DNA of 64,000 bases from Streptococcus suis (lineage in GTDB: Bacteria > Bacillota > Bacilli > Lactobacillales > Streptococcaceae), in contig NZ_CP082205.1 of assembly GCF_019856455.1 (NCBI RefSeq), positions 2,356,001 to 2,420,000 on the forward strand. Reading direction: 5' to 3'. Below, piece after piece: positions 44,528 to 53,636 of the stretch. The translations under genes were made by a program, and so were the position numbers. The notes beneath the pieces are model-generated. The model ran no database searches, was not told the origin of the DNA, and worked only from the letters and a program-made list of their open reading frames with translations. The first letter of the stretch is position 1, and every line of letters starts with the position of its first letter.

Positions 44528-45268
44528 TTAATCTTCAATTTCTTTTCTGGGATTGACAGCTCCAACGATGTAATCTTGCACTAAACCTGTGTCATCCAGC
44601 ACAATCCCGTGTAGAACTCCGCCGTAAACAGCTCCACCATCAATCCCCATTTTCCCATCTGAACTGGTCCAAATTTGACTAATACGGAGATTGGTCTGAT
44701 AAAGGTTGTACACAGGGGTATGCCCAAAGACAATCATCTTCCCTGTGGTATTTTCAGCCTCATGGAAAGGGGTACGTAACCAAACCTTATCATGATTGCT
44801 GGTTTCGCGCCAGTCTGGTAAGGTCAAGTCCACACCAGCATGGACAAAGATATAGCGTTCAGTCTCTATATGATAAGGACAAGATTTGACAAAATCAATC
44901 AGGTCCTCGTACTGTTCCATCACTGCATTGGCATCCACCAATCCATCTACAGGAGCATCCAAGGGCCGACCAAGAAGGGAGTTAATCGTCGTATCGCCAC
45001 CATTTCGCCGATAGTGGTCATAGCGGTCAACCGGATCACGCAACCAGGCTAGAAACATCCGTTCATGATTGCCAGTCAGACAGATAGCATCTTTTTCCCG
45101 GACTAATTGCCAAACCAACTCTAGACAGGCCTTTGAGTTTTCTCCACGGTCAATCAAATCCCCCAGAAAAATCAACTGTTGTCGTTCTTCATCCCATTTC
45201 TTTAAAATATCAAGCAGGAGTTCAAACTTACCATGAACATCTCCTACTACAAAAAATTCTTTTTTCAT
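44528..45268 (-). CDS. PPP-family serine/threonine (or Ap4A-type) phosphatase
   Basis: 246 residues. All PPP metal motifs are present: VVGDVHGKFELL (GDxHG), FLGDLIDRGENS (GDxxDRG), LTGNHERMFL (GNHE), the late FVHAGVDLTLP and VFGHTPVYN. Bacterial members dephosphorylate phosphoproteins or hydrolyse diadenosine polyphosphates; these motifs do not decide which. Single gene. Confidence 0.87.
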   Translation of the reverse strand: MKKEFFVVGDVHGKFELLLDILKKWDEERQQLIFLGDLIDRGENSKACLELVWQLVREKDAICLTGNHERMFLAWLRDPVDRYDHYRRNGGDTTINSLLGRPLDAPVDGLVDANAVMEQYEDLIDFVKSCPYHIETERYIFVHAGVDLTLPDWRETSNHDKVWLRTPFHEAENTTGKMIVFGHTPVYNLYQTNLRISQIWTSSDGKMGIDGGAVYGGVLHGIVLDDTGLVQDYIVGAVNPRKEIED

Positions 45269-45305
45269 AGAGAATATTCTACCATATTTCTAAAGGAAAG
45301 AAAAA

Positions 45306-45335
45306 CTGGGAGTGTGATAGAACTCAAGACATAGA
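45306..45335. repeat. Left part of dispersed repeat split by IS110
   Basis: ACTGGGAGTGTGATAGAACTC matches the beginning of the repeats at 21838 and 43142. The continuation (AAAAAGAGTTCGTCCTCACA...) is found 1.6 kb away at 46945, so one repeat copy was interrupted by the IS110 element. GGAGTGTGA here pairs in the repeat's hairpin with TCACACCCC there. Confidence 0.65.
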
Positions 45336-45349
45336 AACATACTAAGATT

Positions 45350-45570
45350 AGTAGTGAGGAAATCTCCGACGGGAGAGAGTAGTCACTACTTTTTCTTTAT
45401 GTTAAAGTAGAGGTGTCTTGTTAAGTCGAGAACTCTTTTGACGCTAGACGTCGCATCAAAAACTGGCAAGACACCTGTTTTAGAAAGAATGTTATCAAAG
45501 TATGTGGGACGCCAGACGTCGAGTATTGAAAATGACATCACTAAAACAAGGAATCATTCAAGACAAAGAG
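45350..45570 (+). ncRNA. Candidate IS110 bridge RNA, upstream type
   Basis: A 5' stem AGTAGTGA (45350-45357)/TCACTACT (45383-45390) with inner CTCC-GACG-GGAG. Then a 10-bp stem AGGTGTCTTG (45411-45420)/CAAGACACCT (45467-45476) whose 46-nt loop contains GACGCTAGACGTCG (45440-45453). A one-mismatch copy GACGCCAGACGTCG follows at 45508-45521. A 5' stem-loop plus two related loops matches the plan described for IS110 bridge RNAs transcribed from the left end. Inferred. Confidence 0.5.
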
Positions 45571-45578
45571 GTAATATC

Positions 45579-46781
45579 ATGCGTGCAGTTTTTGGGATTG
45601 ATGTGAGTAAGGCAAGTTCAGAAGTGGCCATTCTAGTCAATGGTGAGAAAGTTCATGGCTATGCCATGTCCAATGACGCCATCGGCTTTGCTCGGCTACT
45701 TGGCGATTTGAGAACCGTCCATAAACCAGAAATCATCTTTGAAGCAACAGGTGTCTATTCTCGCCGTCTCCAAACTTTTCTAGAAGATAATGGCTATGCT
45801 TATACAAGGCTTAATCCCTTAGAAGCTAAGAAGCAACTGGATAGCTTGCGTGTGAGGAAAACAGATCAAATTGACGCTGAAAAACTGGCTCAATCTCAAT
45901 TTGTGCTGAATCGTAAACCCACTTATGTCCAAGAAGAAGTCTATCAAGAACTGCGAGATTTAAGTCGCTTCTATCAGAACTTAACTGAGGACATCGTTCG
46001 AGCTAAAAACCGTCTGCACAAGGTCTTGCAAGTCACGTTTCCAGAGATAGAGACTGTCTTATCAAAGCCAACTGGGGAACAATACTGGAACTTAGTTACT
46101 GCGTTTCCTTACAAGGACTTCGTGCTTGATTTAAGCAAGGACAAACTCTTAGAGAGCATTCGTCAGTCCACCTCAAAACGGATTTCGGACAAGCGTGTGG
46201 CGTACTTAGCCGAGAAGCTGATAGCACTAGCTAATCAATCGTATTGTGCCGTCAAGAAAACCTCTCCAATGCTGGAAGAGGTCCGTTACTATACAAAAGA
46301 ATTGCTTCGGCTTTCTGGACAGAGACAGGCAGTCTTAGATGAAATGGTAGAACTAGCTCAGCCATTACCTGAATATGACATTCTGCTCTCTATTCCTGGA
46401 ATAGCTGAGACTACTGCAGCAAGTATTATTGGTGAACTGGGAGATATTCGCCGTTTTCAGTCTGCCAATCAAATCAATGCCTTTATCGGTATTGATCTGA
46501 GACACTATGAATCTGGCAACTTCCTCGCTAAGGAACACATTACCAAGCGTGGCAATCCCTACGCTAGAAAGATTCTGTTCAAATGTATTCACAATATCGC
46601 TTCAGCCAGTCACACCAAGCCTTGCCATATCGCCGACTTTTATGAGAAACGAAAAAGACAATCGCAAACGACTTCTACGAAGCCACACACGATTGCCTCC
46701 ATACATCGTCTCATTCGGACAATGTATTACCTCATAACGCATAATAAGCTTTACGATTATACTTCTACCCAAAATCGGTAA
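45579..46781 (+). CDS. IS110-family DEDD transposase (second type)
   Basis: 400 residues from MRAVFGIDVSKASSEVAILV (ATG at 45579, weak AGAGG upstream); the open frame upstream is the non-coding RNA region. The DEDD part shows IIFEATGVYSRRL and RKTDQIDAEKLAQSQ. The C-terminal transposase_20 part shows LLSIPGIAETTAASIIGELGDI, FIGIDLRHYESG and ITKRGNPYARKILFKCIHNIA. Full length and probably active. Confidence 0.9.
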   Translation: MRAVFGIDVSKASSEVAILVNGEKVHGYAMSNDAIGFARLLGDLRTVHKPEIIFEATGVYSRRLQTFLEDNGYAYTRLNPLEAKKQLDSLRVRKTDQIDAEKLAQSQFVLNRKPTYVQEEVYQELRDLSRFYQNLTEDIVRAKNRLHKVLQVTFPEIETVLSKPTGEQYWNLVTAFPYKDFVLDLSKDKLLESIRQSTSKRISDKRVAYLAEKLIALANQSYCAVKKTSPMLEEVRYYTKELLRLSGQRQAVLDEMVELAQPLPEYDILLSIPGIAETTAASIIGELGDIRRFQSANQINAFIGIDLRHYESGNFLAKEHITKRGNPYARKILFKCIHNIASASHTKPCHIADFYEKRKRQSQTTSTKPHTIASIHRLIRTMYYLITHNKLYDYTSTQNR

Positions 46782-46944
46782 AACTGTTTATGCAATATTA
46801 TTGTAACACCTTATCAAAAATTTTCAACATAAGGTGTTCATTTCGTGTACTCTTTTTTACACGAAACTTTAGTCCAAAAGAAAACAATTTCCTTATTTTA
46901 ACTATTGAACTCAAAATATTTTTCATCAAATACCTTGATAGGCT

Positions 46945-47192
46945 TGACAAATGGTAGAAAAAGAGTTCGTCCTCACACCCCCGCACAGCTCCAAAGGTTC
47001 CTCGAACCTTTGGAGGTTGGAAATAAAGCGAACTTTGTTCGCAACAGTCGTAATGGTCAGATTTGGAGTGTGAAACACGAACTGCTGAGATTTGCTTTGC
47101 AAATCCTATCTCCAACCTTAAACAGTCCCCCAGACTGTTTAAGCCAATCAACCACTGCGCTGAGATGCTGACACGAACTCTGATAGGCGGGC
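46945..47192. repeat. Dispersed hairpin-rich repeat, copy 3 (right part)
   Basis: AAAAAGAGTTCGTCCTCACACCCCCGCACAGCTCC, a CCAAAGGTT/AACCTTTGG hairpin, the GAAATAAAGCGAACTTTGTTCGC block and the CCAATCAACCACTGCGCTGAGATG tail are shared with the copy inside 21712-22120. It lies between the IS110 element and pgi. Confidence 0.72.
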
Positions 47193-47208
47193 TTAAAATT
47201 TCATTCTA

Positions 47209-48558
47209 TTACAAACGTGCGTTCAATTCTGCACCGAGTTCTTCAAATCCTGGCTTGCCAAGAAGAGCGAACATATTTTTCTTGTAGGCTTCTACACCTG
47301 GTTGGTCAAATGGATTAATCGCATTGAGGTAACCAGAGATAGCAATCGCCAACTCGAAGAAGTAGAAGGTGTAACCAAGTGTGAACTCATCTTGTTGTGG
47401 AAGGGTCACAAACATGTTTGGTACGCCACCATCTGTGTGGGCAAGAAGTACACCGTCCGTTGCTTTTTTGTTTACAAAGTCAACATCCTTACCTTGCAAA
47501 TAGCCAAGACCATCAAGGTCTTCTGCCATGTCAGGAATGAGGATATTTTTTCTTGGTTTGTCAACACGAACTACTGTTTCAAAGATATTGCGGTTTCCTT
47601 CTTGGATAAATTGTCCAAGTGAGTGCAAGTCTGTTGAGAAGTTAGCAGATGTTGGGTTGATACCTTTTTGGTCCTTACCTTCTGACTCACCAGCCAATTG
47701 TTTCCACCACTCGCTGAAGTATTGGAGTGATGGCTCGTAGTTTGCCAAGATTTCTGTTACATAGCCTTTTCTGTAAAGAATGTTACGCACTGCAGCGTAT
47801 TGGTATGCTTGGTTTTCAGCAATCTTATCAGATGTAAATGTCGTACGAGCTGAGTTTGCACCTTCCATAAGGGCATCAATGTCTGCACCAGCTGCCGCGA
47901 TTGGCAAAAGACCAACTGCTGTCAAGACTGAGAAACGACCACCGACATCATCTGGAACAACAAAGGTTTCCCAACCATTTGCGTCCGCTTCAACCTTAAC
48001 AGCACCTTTTGCCTTGTCAGTTGTTGCATAGATACGCTTGTTAGCTTCTTCTTGACCGTATTTCTTGACAAGCAATTCTTTGAAGACACGGAAAGCAATC
48101 GCAGGCTCAGTTGTTGTACCTGATTTTGAAATCACGTTAACTGAGAAATCCTTGTCAGCAACGTAGTCCACCAAGTCAGCAAGGTAGCTTGATGAGATAG
48201 AGTTTCCAGCGTAAAGGATTTGTGGAGCTTTGCGCTCTTCACGTGTTTGTAAGTTTACAAAGGCATTGCTCAAGAAATCAATAGCTGCTTTAGCACCAAG
48301 GTAAGAACCACCGATACCAATAACTACCAAAACTTCACTTTCATTTTGGATTTTAGCTGCCGCTTCCTTGATACGCGCAAACTCTTCTTTGTCGTAGTTT
48401 TCTGGCAAATCCAACCAGCCGATAAAGTCGCTACCAGGACCTGTTCCTTGACGGAGCATTTGGTCTGCAAGGGTAACTTGTGGTTGCATGTATTCTACTT
48501 CTTGAGCTCCAACGAATTGGCCCAAGACTTTTGAATAATCAAATGTAATATGTGTCAT
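47209..48558 (-). CDS. pgi: Glucose-6-phosphate isomerase
   Basis: 449 residues from [17 protein letters not shown] (ATG at 48558, GGAGGAATGAC upstream). Signatures are [33 protein letters not shown] and [14 protein letters not shown], and the active-site Glu/His region is complete. It interconverts glucose-6-P and fructose-6-P in glycolysis. Monocistronic, with repeat sequence downstream. Confidence 0.97.
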   Translation of the reverse strand: MTHITFDYSKVLGQFVGAQEVEYMQPQVTLADQMLRQGTGPGSDFIGWLDLPENYDKEEFARIKEAAAKIQNESEVLVVIGIGGSYLGAKAAIDFLSNAFVNLQTREERKAPQILYAGNSISSSYLADLVDYVADKDFSVNVISKSGTTTEPAIAFRVFKELLVKKYGQEEANKRIYATTDKAKGAVKVEADANGWETFVVPDDVGGRFSVLTAVGLLPIAAAGADIDALMEGANSARTTFTSDKIAENQAYQYAAVRNILYRKGYVTEILANYEPSLQYFSEWWKQLAGESEGKDQKGINPTSANFSTDLHSLGQFIQEGNRNIFETVVRVDKPRKNILIPDMAEDLDGLGYLQGKDVDFVNKKATDGVLLAHTDGGVPNMFVTLPQQDEFTLGYTFYFFELAIAISGYLNAINPFDQPGVEAYKKNMFALLGKPGFEELGAELNARL

Positions 48559-48639
48559 GTCATTCCTCCATTTATGTACCATAATATGATAACGCTTTAT
48601 CAGTTTTTTTTCAAGGGATTTGTGAATTTTCATTTATTT

Positions 48640-49199
48640 TCATGAAATGGTTTGCGTAACTTGTTTATTTTTCACAAACATAGGGTCGTGATAAGGAGTT
48701 TTATAGTCTGCTAAAACTTGACCCGACTGTGTCACTGTTATCATATTTGGCAATATTTTTGACAATATATATAGCGGGACCAGACTCATAGCGGGACCAG
48801 ACTCACATACCAGATTGTCATCACTTCAAAAATAAATTTGCTATTATTCCCTCTCTGAACATAGCGTTGTCTGTACTCTTCTTTTAAAGATGAATGAGGA
48901 ATGTAAATGTGAAACGGGACAGCACCACGTACAAGCATAACCAACAGCATCCTTACTAGAAAATTCATCGCGACAAGGACAGTCTTCCCCTCCTCATGCA
49001 AGGTATAGGCTTTTTCCACGTAGATGTTTTTATAATTCTTGTCTTTAATCGGACGTGGAGTTGATTTTCTTTCTTCTTTGTTTAAATGACGAACACTAGA
49101 ATTATCATATTTGATATCCGACATCTCTAAGTCGACTATTTGTGAAGATTGCTTGGCAAGTGTCGTTTTCCCCATACCTGGAAAAGCAAATATAAACAT
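48640..49199 (-). pseudogene. P-loop nucleotide-binding protein, broken by a 17-bp duplication
   Basis: The frame from ATG 49199 (AAGGAGG upstream) gives MFIFAFPGMGKTTLAKQ, a Walker A-like loop, then VDLEMSDIKYDNSSVRHL and VPFHIYIPHSSLKEEYRQRY. It stops at 48786 after WYVSLVPL. That stop lies in a perfect 17-bp tandem duplication (AGCGGGACCAGACTCAT-type unit, about 48772-48806 on the plus strand). Deleting one unit keeps the frame open for 42 more codons (YILSKILPNMITVTQSGQVL ... VTQTIS), ending TGA at 48640. The intact protein would have about 180 residues. It is probably a nucleoside/kinase-like P-loop protein; function unknown. Confidence 0.75.
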
Positions 49200-49377
49200 A
49201 GGCTTTCCTCCTTTTCCTCTGTAGAATAGCAGAGCTAACAAAAAGTTTTCTTAAGAGGAAATCTATTTTACTCCTTTTTCCCTATAAATCAATAAAAAAT
49301 CCCAAAAATCAGTCCCCAGACGGAGAGAAAAGTACTTGCAAAGGCAGTTGCCCCTATTTCTAAAAACAAGCCAAAGA

Positions 49378-49412
49378 AAACCCTCTGAAAGCTTGATTTC
49401 AAAGGGTTTTTA
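49378..49412 (-). terminator. Terminator of the SRP RNA gene
   Basis: On the minus strand AAACCCTTTGAAA ... TTTCAGAGGGTTTT forms a stem ending in T residues, just downstream of ffs. The stretch 49200-49377 contains no gene I can support; a short hydrophobic frame there may be decayed coding sequence. Confidence 0.6.
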
Positions 49413-49423
49413 GACTATACGCA

Positions 49424-49500
49424 AAAAGAGCACACACCCGACTTCGCTTAGGGCTGCTGGATTCCTCCCCTGACCCGCTTCACGCACGAATGTTGCTCCA
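49424..49500 (-). ncRNA. ffs: Small signal recognition particle RNA (4.5S-like)
   Basis: The minus strand contains the SRP Alu-less hairpin core: GCGGGTCAGGGGAGGAATCC followed by AGCAGCCCTAAGCGA, the universally conserved tip motif that binds Ffh. Outer strands GGAGCAACA/...GTGTGCTC close the hairpin. A T run and promoter boxes bound it at 49423 and about 49507. Its place next to tadA matches other streptococci. The RNA partners Ffh to target membrane proteins to FtsY and Sec. Confidence 0.88.
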
Positions 49501-49506
49501 TTTATT

Positions 49507-49534
49507 ATTATAACACAAATTGATGAAAGTGCAA
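49507..49534 (-). promoter_or_regulatory. Promoter of the SRP RNA gene
   Basis: Minus strand TTGCAC (49529-49534), 16-bp spacer, TATAAT (49507-49512), placing the transcript start at about 49500, where the RNA helix begins. Confidence 0.65.
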
Positions 49535-49548
49535 GTTTAGAGTGTAAA

Positions 49549-50070
49549 CTAGCTATCCGAAGTTGTCCCATACTGAGCTTTCAAGGCCTCTTTCTCAGCC
49601 TTTTGCTTCTCTCTTCTTTGTCTGAAAAAGTCTTGCATAATCTTAGCACAAGCCTCTTCCAGAATGCCCGTCTCAACTGCCACACGGTGATTGAGCCGCT
49701 CGTCTGTCAAAATATCATAGAGACTGCCTGCCGCACCAAACTTTTGGTTGGTAGCACCGTACACTACCTGAGGAATGCGGGCAAGTCCGATTGCTCCGCT
49801 ACACATAACACAAGGCTCAATGGTGACAAAGAGGGTCGTATCCAACAAACGCCAGTTGCCTTCTGATCTATTAGCTTCCTGAATAGCCATAACCTCAGCG
49901 TGCATGATGGCCTGATTGAGTTCCTCACGCGCATTATGCCCTCTGCCAATAATCTGGCCACCCTTGACAATCACACAACCAATTGGAATTTCATCCTTTT
50001 CTAGCGACTTTCTAGCTTCCTGCAATGCTTGAGTCATAAAATACTCTTTTTCTTCATGTGTATAGTTCAT
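49549..50070 (-). CDS. tadA: tRNA-specific adenosine deaminase
   Basis: 173 residues. The cytidine/deoxycytidylate-deaminase fold has MHAEVMAI (zinc His and proton-shuttle Glu) and EPCVMCSGAI (two zinc Cys). It converts A34 to inosine in tRNA-Arg(ACG). TATAAT lies 10 bp upstream of the ATG at 50070 with no Shine-Dalgarno, so the true start may be the Met at codon 12 (FMTQALQEA). Next to ffs, as in related species. Confidence 0.9.
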   Translation of the reverse strand: MNYTHEEKEYFMTQALQEARKSLEKDEIPIGCVIVKGGQIIGRGHNAREELNQAIMHAEVMAIQEANRSEGNWRLLDTTLFVTIEPCVMCSGAIGLARIPQVVYGATNQKFGAAGSLYDILTDERLNHRVAVETGILEEACAKIMQDFFRQRREKQKAEKEALKAQYGTTSDS

Positions 50071-50263
50071 AAATCTATTATAGCACAGCCCTGATAACAG
50101 TTCAAAATCACTTCTTTATTCTCTGCTATCAAAATCAATCTAACACTACTTCTTCCTTGTCACACATTTCTTTCAAAATTCTGCCCTTCTATTAACTTAA
50201 AAATATAAAAATACCTCCTCAGTCGAGAAGGTAGGGGGAGCAATATTGATATTTACAGATATT

Positions 50264-50292
50264 AATATACTATCTGTTGTCGATATTGTCAA
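50264..50292 (-). promoter_or_regulatory. Strong orphan promoter within a dyad
   Basis: Minus strand TTGACA (50287-50292), 17-bp spacer, TATATT (50264-50269). The same stretch forms an imperfect dyad (CAATATTGA...ACAGATA on one side, TATCTGT...CGATATTG on the other), as expected for a repressor site. Downstream an AGGAGG without an obvious long ORF follows before tadA. It could drive a small RNA or tadA itself. Confidence 0.5.
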
Positions 50293-50310
50293 GAAAATTT
50301 TTAAAAAAAT

Positions 50311-50337
50311 GTCAAAAACAGCCTCGAAAGGCTGTCT
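50311..50337 (-). terminator. Terminator of tkt
   Basis: CAGCCT-CGAA-AGGCTG stem (50319-50334), flanked by sequence that gives a T run on the minus strand just after the tkt stop codon. Confidence 0.8.
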
Positions 50338-50350
50338 CTGACATTTTCTA

Positions 50351-52321
50351 TTACAATTCGCCAACTAATTTCACAACATTTTCTACTGTGAAGCCGTAGT
50401 TGTCAATAACTGTTTGGGCTGGAGCTGAGGCACCGAATGTGTCGATACCAAGGACTTTACCGTCCAGACCGACATACTTGTACCAGCTTTGAGTTGCACC
50501 CATTTCAATTGCCAAACGACGACGGATAGCATTTGGTAGGATTTCTTCCTTGTAGGCAGCATCTTGTGCATCGAAGAGTTCAGTTGATGGCACAGAAACC
50601 ACACGAACCTTAGTGCCTGCTGCTTCTAGTTCTTTGGCAGTTTTAACAGCCAAGTTGACTTCTGAACCAGATGCAAGAAGGATCGTATCAAAGCCTGCTG
50701 CCTCATAGACAACATAAGCCCCTTTTGCAACCTTGTCAAAGTCGGTTCCTTCTTCAACTGTCAAGTTTTGACGAGTGAGGACAAGAGCTGATGGAGTTGA
50801 TTTGCTGGTCAATGACAGGTACCAAGCTGCCTGTGTTTCACGCGCATCTGCTGGACGGAAGACATTGAGGTTTGGCATAGCACGAAGTCCTGCCAAGTGC
50901 TCGATTGGTTCGTGAGTTGGTCCATCTTCACCAACTGCGATAGAGTCATGAGTGAAGACATAAGTCACAGGAAGTCCTTGAAGAGCTGACAAACGAACTG
51001 CTGCCTTCACATAGTCTGAGAAGACAAAGAAGGTACCACCATAGACACGAAGTCCACCGTGGGCTGCCATACCATTCAAGATAGTTCCCATGGCAAATTC
51101 ACGCACACCAAACTGGATATTGCGGTTGAGTGGGTTTGCTGCATCCTGCAAACCATCTTCCTTGATATAGGTCATGTTTGAGTGAGCCAAGTCAGCTGAA
51201 CCACCTAAGAAAGTTGGCAAGACCTTAACTGCTGCGTTGAGGGCATCTTGTGATGAGTTACGAGTTGCTTGTGAGAAGCCATTTTCATAAACAGGGAAGT
51301 CTTCTGGCTTGATTTCGACTACATCACGACCTTCCAAGATAGCTGTTACTTCAGCTGCTAATTCTGGATGAGCTACTTTGTAGTCTTCGACCAATTTCAC
51401 CCATGCATCGTAGGCAGCAGCACCGCGGTCTGCTACATTTGCTTTGAAGTCCGCATAGACTTCTGCTGGAATTTCAAATGGTGCGTAGTTCCAGTCAAGT
51501 GCTTTGCGAGTTGCTTCTGCTTCCTCTGGTCCAAGCGGCGCACCATGGACGGCATTTGTACCTTGTTTGTTTGGCGAACCATGACCGATAACAGTCTTGA
51601 TTTCGATAAGAGATGGCTTGCCTGCTGCCTTAGCTTTTTCAATAGCAGCAAAGATTGCATCCACATCTGTACCGTCTGTTACGAGGTCTGTATGCCAGCC
51701 ATAAGCATTGTAGCGTGCGCGCACATCTTCTGTGAAGGAATCTTTTGTTTCACCATCCAAGTTAATGTCGTTTGAATCGTAAAGAACGATGAGTTTTTCT
51801 AATTTTTGAAGACCAGCGTAAGAAGCCGCCTCTGCAGAAACACCCTCCATCAAGTCGCCATCACCACAGATTACATATGTATAGTGGTCAAAAATTAGGA
51901 AACCATCGCGGTTGTACTTAGCCGCAAGAAAACGTTCAGCTTGAGCAAAACCTGTTGCCGTTGAAATCCCTTGACCAAGAGGACCTGTTGTCGCATCCAC
52001 ACCTGCTGTGTGACCGAATTCTGGGTGACCTGGTGTTTTTGAGCCCCACTGACGGAAGTTCTTGATTTCGTCCATGCTGACTTCTTCAAAACCTGAAAGG
52101 TGAAGAAGTCCGTAAAGCAACATAGAGCCGTGTCCTGCTGACAAGATAAAGCGGTCGCGGTTGATCCAGTTTGGTTGAGCAGGGTTGATACGGAGTTCTT
52201 TAGTGAACAAGCTATAGGCCATTGGTGCCGCACCCATGACAACACCTGGGTGGCCAGATTTTGATTTTTCAATGGCGTCAATACCAAGGAAACGAATTGC
52301 GTTTACTGAAAGTTGTGACAT
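50351..52321 (-). CDS. tkt: Transketolase
   Basis: 656 residues. Signatures are [20 protein letters not shown], the thiamine-diphosphate motif [24 protein letters not shown], and ITHDSI-type [22 protein letters not shown]. It moves two-carbon units between pentose and triose/hexose phosphates. Directly downstream of ulaG, it can take the D-xylulose-5-P made from ascorbate. A separate promoter is possible. Confidence 0.95.
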   Translation of the reverse strand: MSQLSVNAIRFLGIDAIEKSKSGHPGVVMGAAPMAYSLFTKELRINPAQPNWINRDRFILSAGHGSMLLYGLLHLSGFEEVSMDEIKNFRQWGSKTPGHPEFGHTAGVDATTGPLGQGISTATGFAQAERFLAAKYNRDGFLIFDHYTYVICGDGDLMEGVSAEAASYAGLQKLEKLIVLYDSNDINLDGETKDSFTEDVRARYNAYGWHTDLVTDGTDVDAIFAAIEKAKAAGKPSLIEIKTVIGHGSPNKQGTNAVHGAPLGPEEAEATRKALDWNYAPFEIPAEVYADFKANVADRGAAAYDAWVKLVEDYKVAHPELAAEVTAILEGRDVVEIKPEDFPVYENGFSQATRNSSQDALNAAVKVLPTFLGGSADLAHSNMTYIKEDGLQDAANPLNRNIQFGVREFAMGTILNGMAAHGGLRVYGGTFFVFSDYVKAAVRLSALQGLPVTYVFTHDSIAVGEDGPTHEPIEHLAGLRAMPNLNVFRPADARETQAAWYLSLTSKSTPSALVLTRQNLTVEEGTDFDKVAKGAYVVYEAAGFDTILLASGSEVNLAVKTAKELEAAGTKVRVVSVPSTELFDAQDAAYKEEILPNAIRRRLAIEMGATQSWYKYVGLDGKVLGIDTFGASAPAQTVIDNYGFTVENVVKLVGEL

Positions 52322-52386
52322 GTTTTTCTCCTTTTAAAAAGTCATGGCTTCATTATACCATAAAGCGTTTTCTATGTCTGTTTCAA

Positions 52387-52414
52387 AAGGCAGGACTTTC
52401 GTCCCGCCCCTCTT
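52387..52414 (-). terminator. Terminator after ulaG
   Basis: GGCAGGAC (52389-52396), loop TTTC, GTCCCGCC (52401-52408); on the minus strand it ends in TTTTG. It separates ulaG from tkt. Confidence 0.75.
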
Positions 52415-52420
52415 GTCTTC

Positions 52421-53512
52421 TTATAGCAAGGCCTTGAATTGAATGTTCGAATCTTCCAAGAAGCAATCGTCAAAGCCACGTGGGTGATGGTATTCAATGC
52501 GGTCTTTGTCAAGTGGATAGGTGTACTTGCCACCAACTTCCCAGATGAATGGATGGAAATCATATTGCAAGCGTTCCTTACGCATTTTCCAGAGCTGCAA
52601 GATTTCATCTGTTGACGCCATGAAGTTAGACCAGATGTCATAGTGAACAGGGATAATAACCTTAGCACGCAAGTTTTCTGCCATACGAAGAAGGTCGATT
52701 GAGGTCATCTTGTCTTGGATACCGATTGGGTTGTCACCGTAGTTGTTGATAGCAACGTCGATGTTGAAGTCACGACCGTGTTTTGCAAAGTAGTTTGAGA
52801 AGTGAGAGTCTGCACCGTGGTAGATGGTTCCACCTGGTGTTTCAAAGACATAGTTGACTGCCTTACGAGCCATGAGTTCATCTGTCACAGGAAGTCCTGC
52901 TAATTTACCACCATTTTCGTCATAACCTTCAATCGGAAGTGTCACCAAGCAAGTACGGTCGAAGGACTCAACTGCGTGGACCTTGATGTCTTTGAATTCA
53001 AAGCTATCACCTGGTGCGATACGGATGATACGGTCAGCTGGAACGCCCCATTTTTCCCAGATGTCGCCACTTTCAACCGGTCCGACAAATTTGACATGGT
53101 CCAATTTAGGATTGTTGATGATGGCAGCGGCTGTGCTGATGTCCATGTGGTCACTGTGGACGTGCGATACTAGATAGTAGTCCAATTCATTGATGGCAAA
53201 TGGATCGATAACCATTGGCTGCACACGCAAGTTTGGTTGCAATTTGCGAACACCTGCCATGTTAGCCATCTGGTGTCCCCAAACCATATCTTTCACTTTT
53301 TTAGTGGATTTTCCACGTGATGACCAGAGGTCCATGACCACGTTAGCTCCACCAGGTGTCTTAATCCAAACACCACAGTTACCCAGCCACCACATAGCAA
53401 AGTTGCCTTCTGGCACTACTTCTTCTTCAATTTCTTCATTGAGCCAAGTTCCCCACTCTGGGAAGGTTGAAAGAATCCATGATTCTCTTGTAATATCTTG
53501 AACTTTAGCCAT
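52421..53512 (-). CDS. ulaG: L-ascorbate-6-phosphate lactonase
   Basis: 363 residues of the metallo-beta-lactamase fold: WWLGNCGVWIKTPGG, the metal motif SHVHSDHMD, IRIAPGDSF, YHGADSHFSNYF and IPVHYDIWSNFM are UlaG hallmarks. It opens the lactone ring of L-ascorbate-6-P to 3-keto-L-gulonate-6-P. It has its own promoter with a putative UlaR site and is separated from the ulaABCDEF operon by the regulator gene. Confidence 0.95.
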   Translation of the reverse strand: MAKVQDITRESWILSTFPEWGTWLNEEIEEEVVPEGNFAMWWLGNCGVWIKTPGGANVVMDLWSSRGKSTKKVKDMVWGHQMANMAGVRKLQPNLRVQPMVIDPFAINELDYYLVSHVHSDHMDISTAAAIINNPKLDHVKFVGPVESGDIWEKWGVPADRIIRIAPGDSFEFKDIKVHAVESFDRTCLVTLPIEGYDENGGKLAGLPVTDELMARKAVNYVFETPGGTIYHGADSHFSNYFAKHGRDFNIDVAINNYGDNPIGIQDKMTSIDLLRMAENLRAKVIIPVHYDIWSNFMASTDEILQLWKMRKERLQYDFHPFIWEVGGKYTYPLDKDRIEYHHPRGFDDCFLEDSNIQFKALL

Positions 53513-53554
53513 TTTTCATTCCTCCTATAAGGCTGATTGTGTTTCTATGCTTCT

Positions 53555-53622
53555 AGTATATGCGCAAAAGGTCACAAAAAAAAGACCAAATGAAACACAG
53601 GCTTGTGTTCACATTTGGACTT
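53555..53622 (-). promoter_or_regulatory. ulaG promoter with putative UlaR site
   Basis: TATACT -10 (53555-53560, minus strand) with no good -35. Upstream at 53582-53622 is a large imperfect palindrome: CCAAATGTGAACACA and TGTGTTTCATTTGG around AGCC. The same motif stands at the same distance (21-22 bp) from the -10 of ulaA, so it is probably the activator site of the PRD regulator. Confidence 0.7.
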
Positions 53623-53636
53623 TTGCACGTAGATGG

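Larger units (their letters stand above)
45336..46944 (+). mobile_element. IS110-family element (IS110-type layout)
   Basis: A transposase gene with about 240 bp of structured non-coding sequence upstream and about 160 bp downstream. The boundaries are deduced from the split dispersed repeat and are accurate to roughly 10-20 bp. Hairpins AACACCTTAT/ATAAGGTGTT (46805-46838) and TTTCGTGTA/TACACGAAA follow the gene and act as terminators. Unrelated in detail to the IS110 element at 29160. Confidence 0.75.

Noticed and set aside
49200..49377. A hydrophobic open frame (VFFGLFLEIGATAFASTFLS...) downstream of ffs
   Set aside because: No ATG or Shine-Dalgarno, and it runs through the ffs terminator; at best a decayed fragment.
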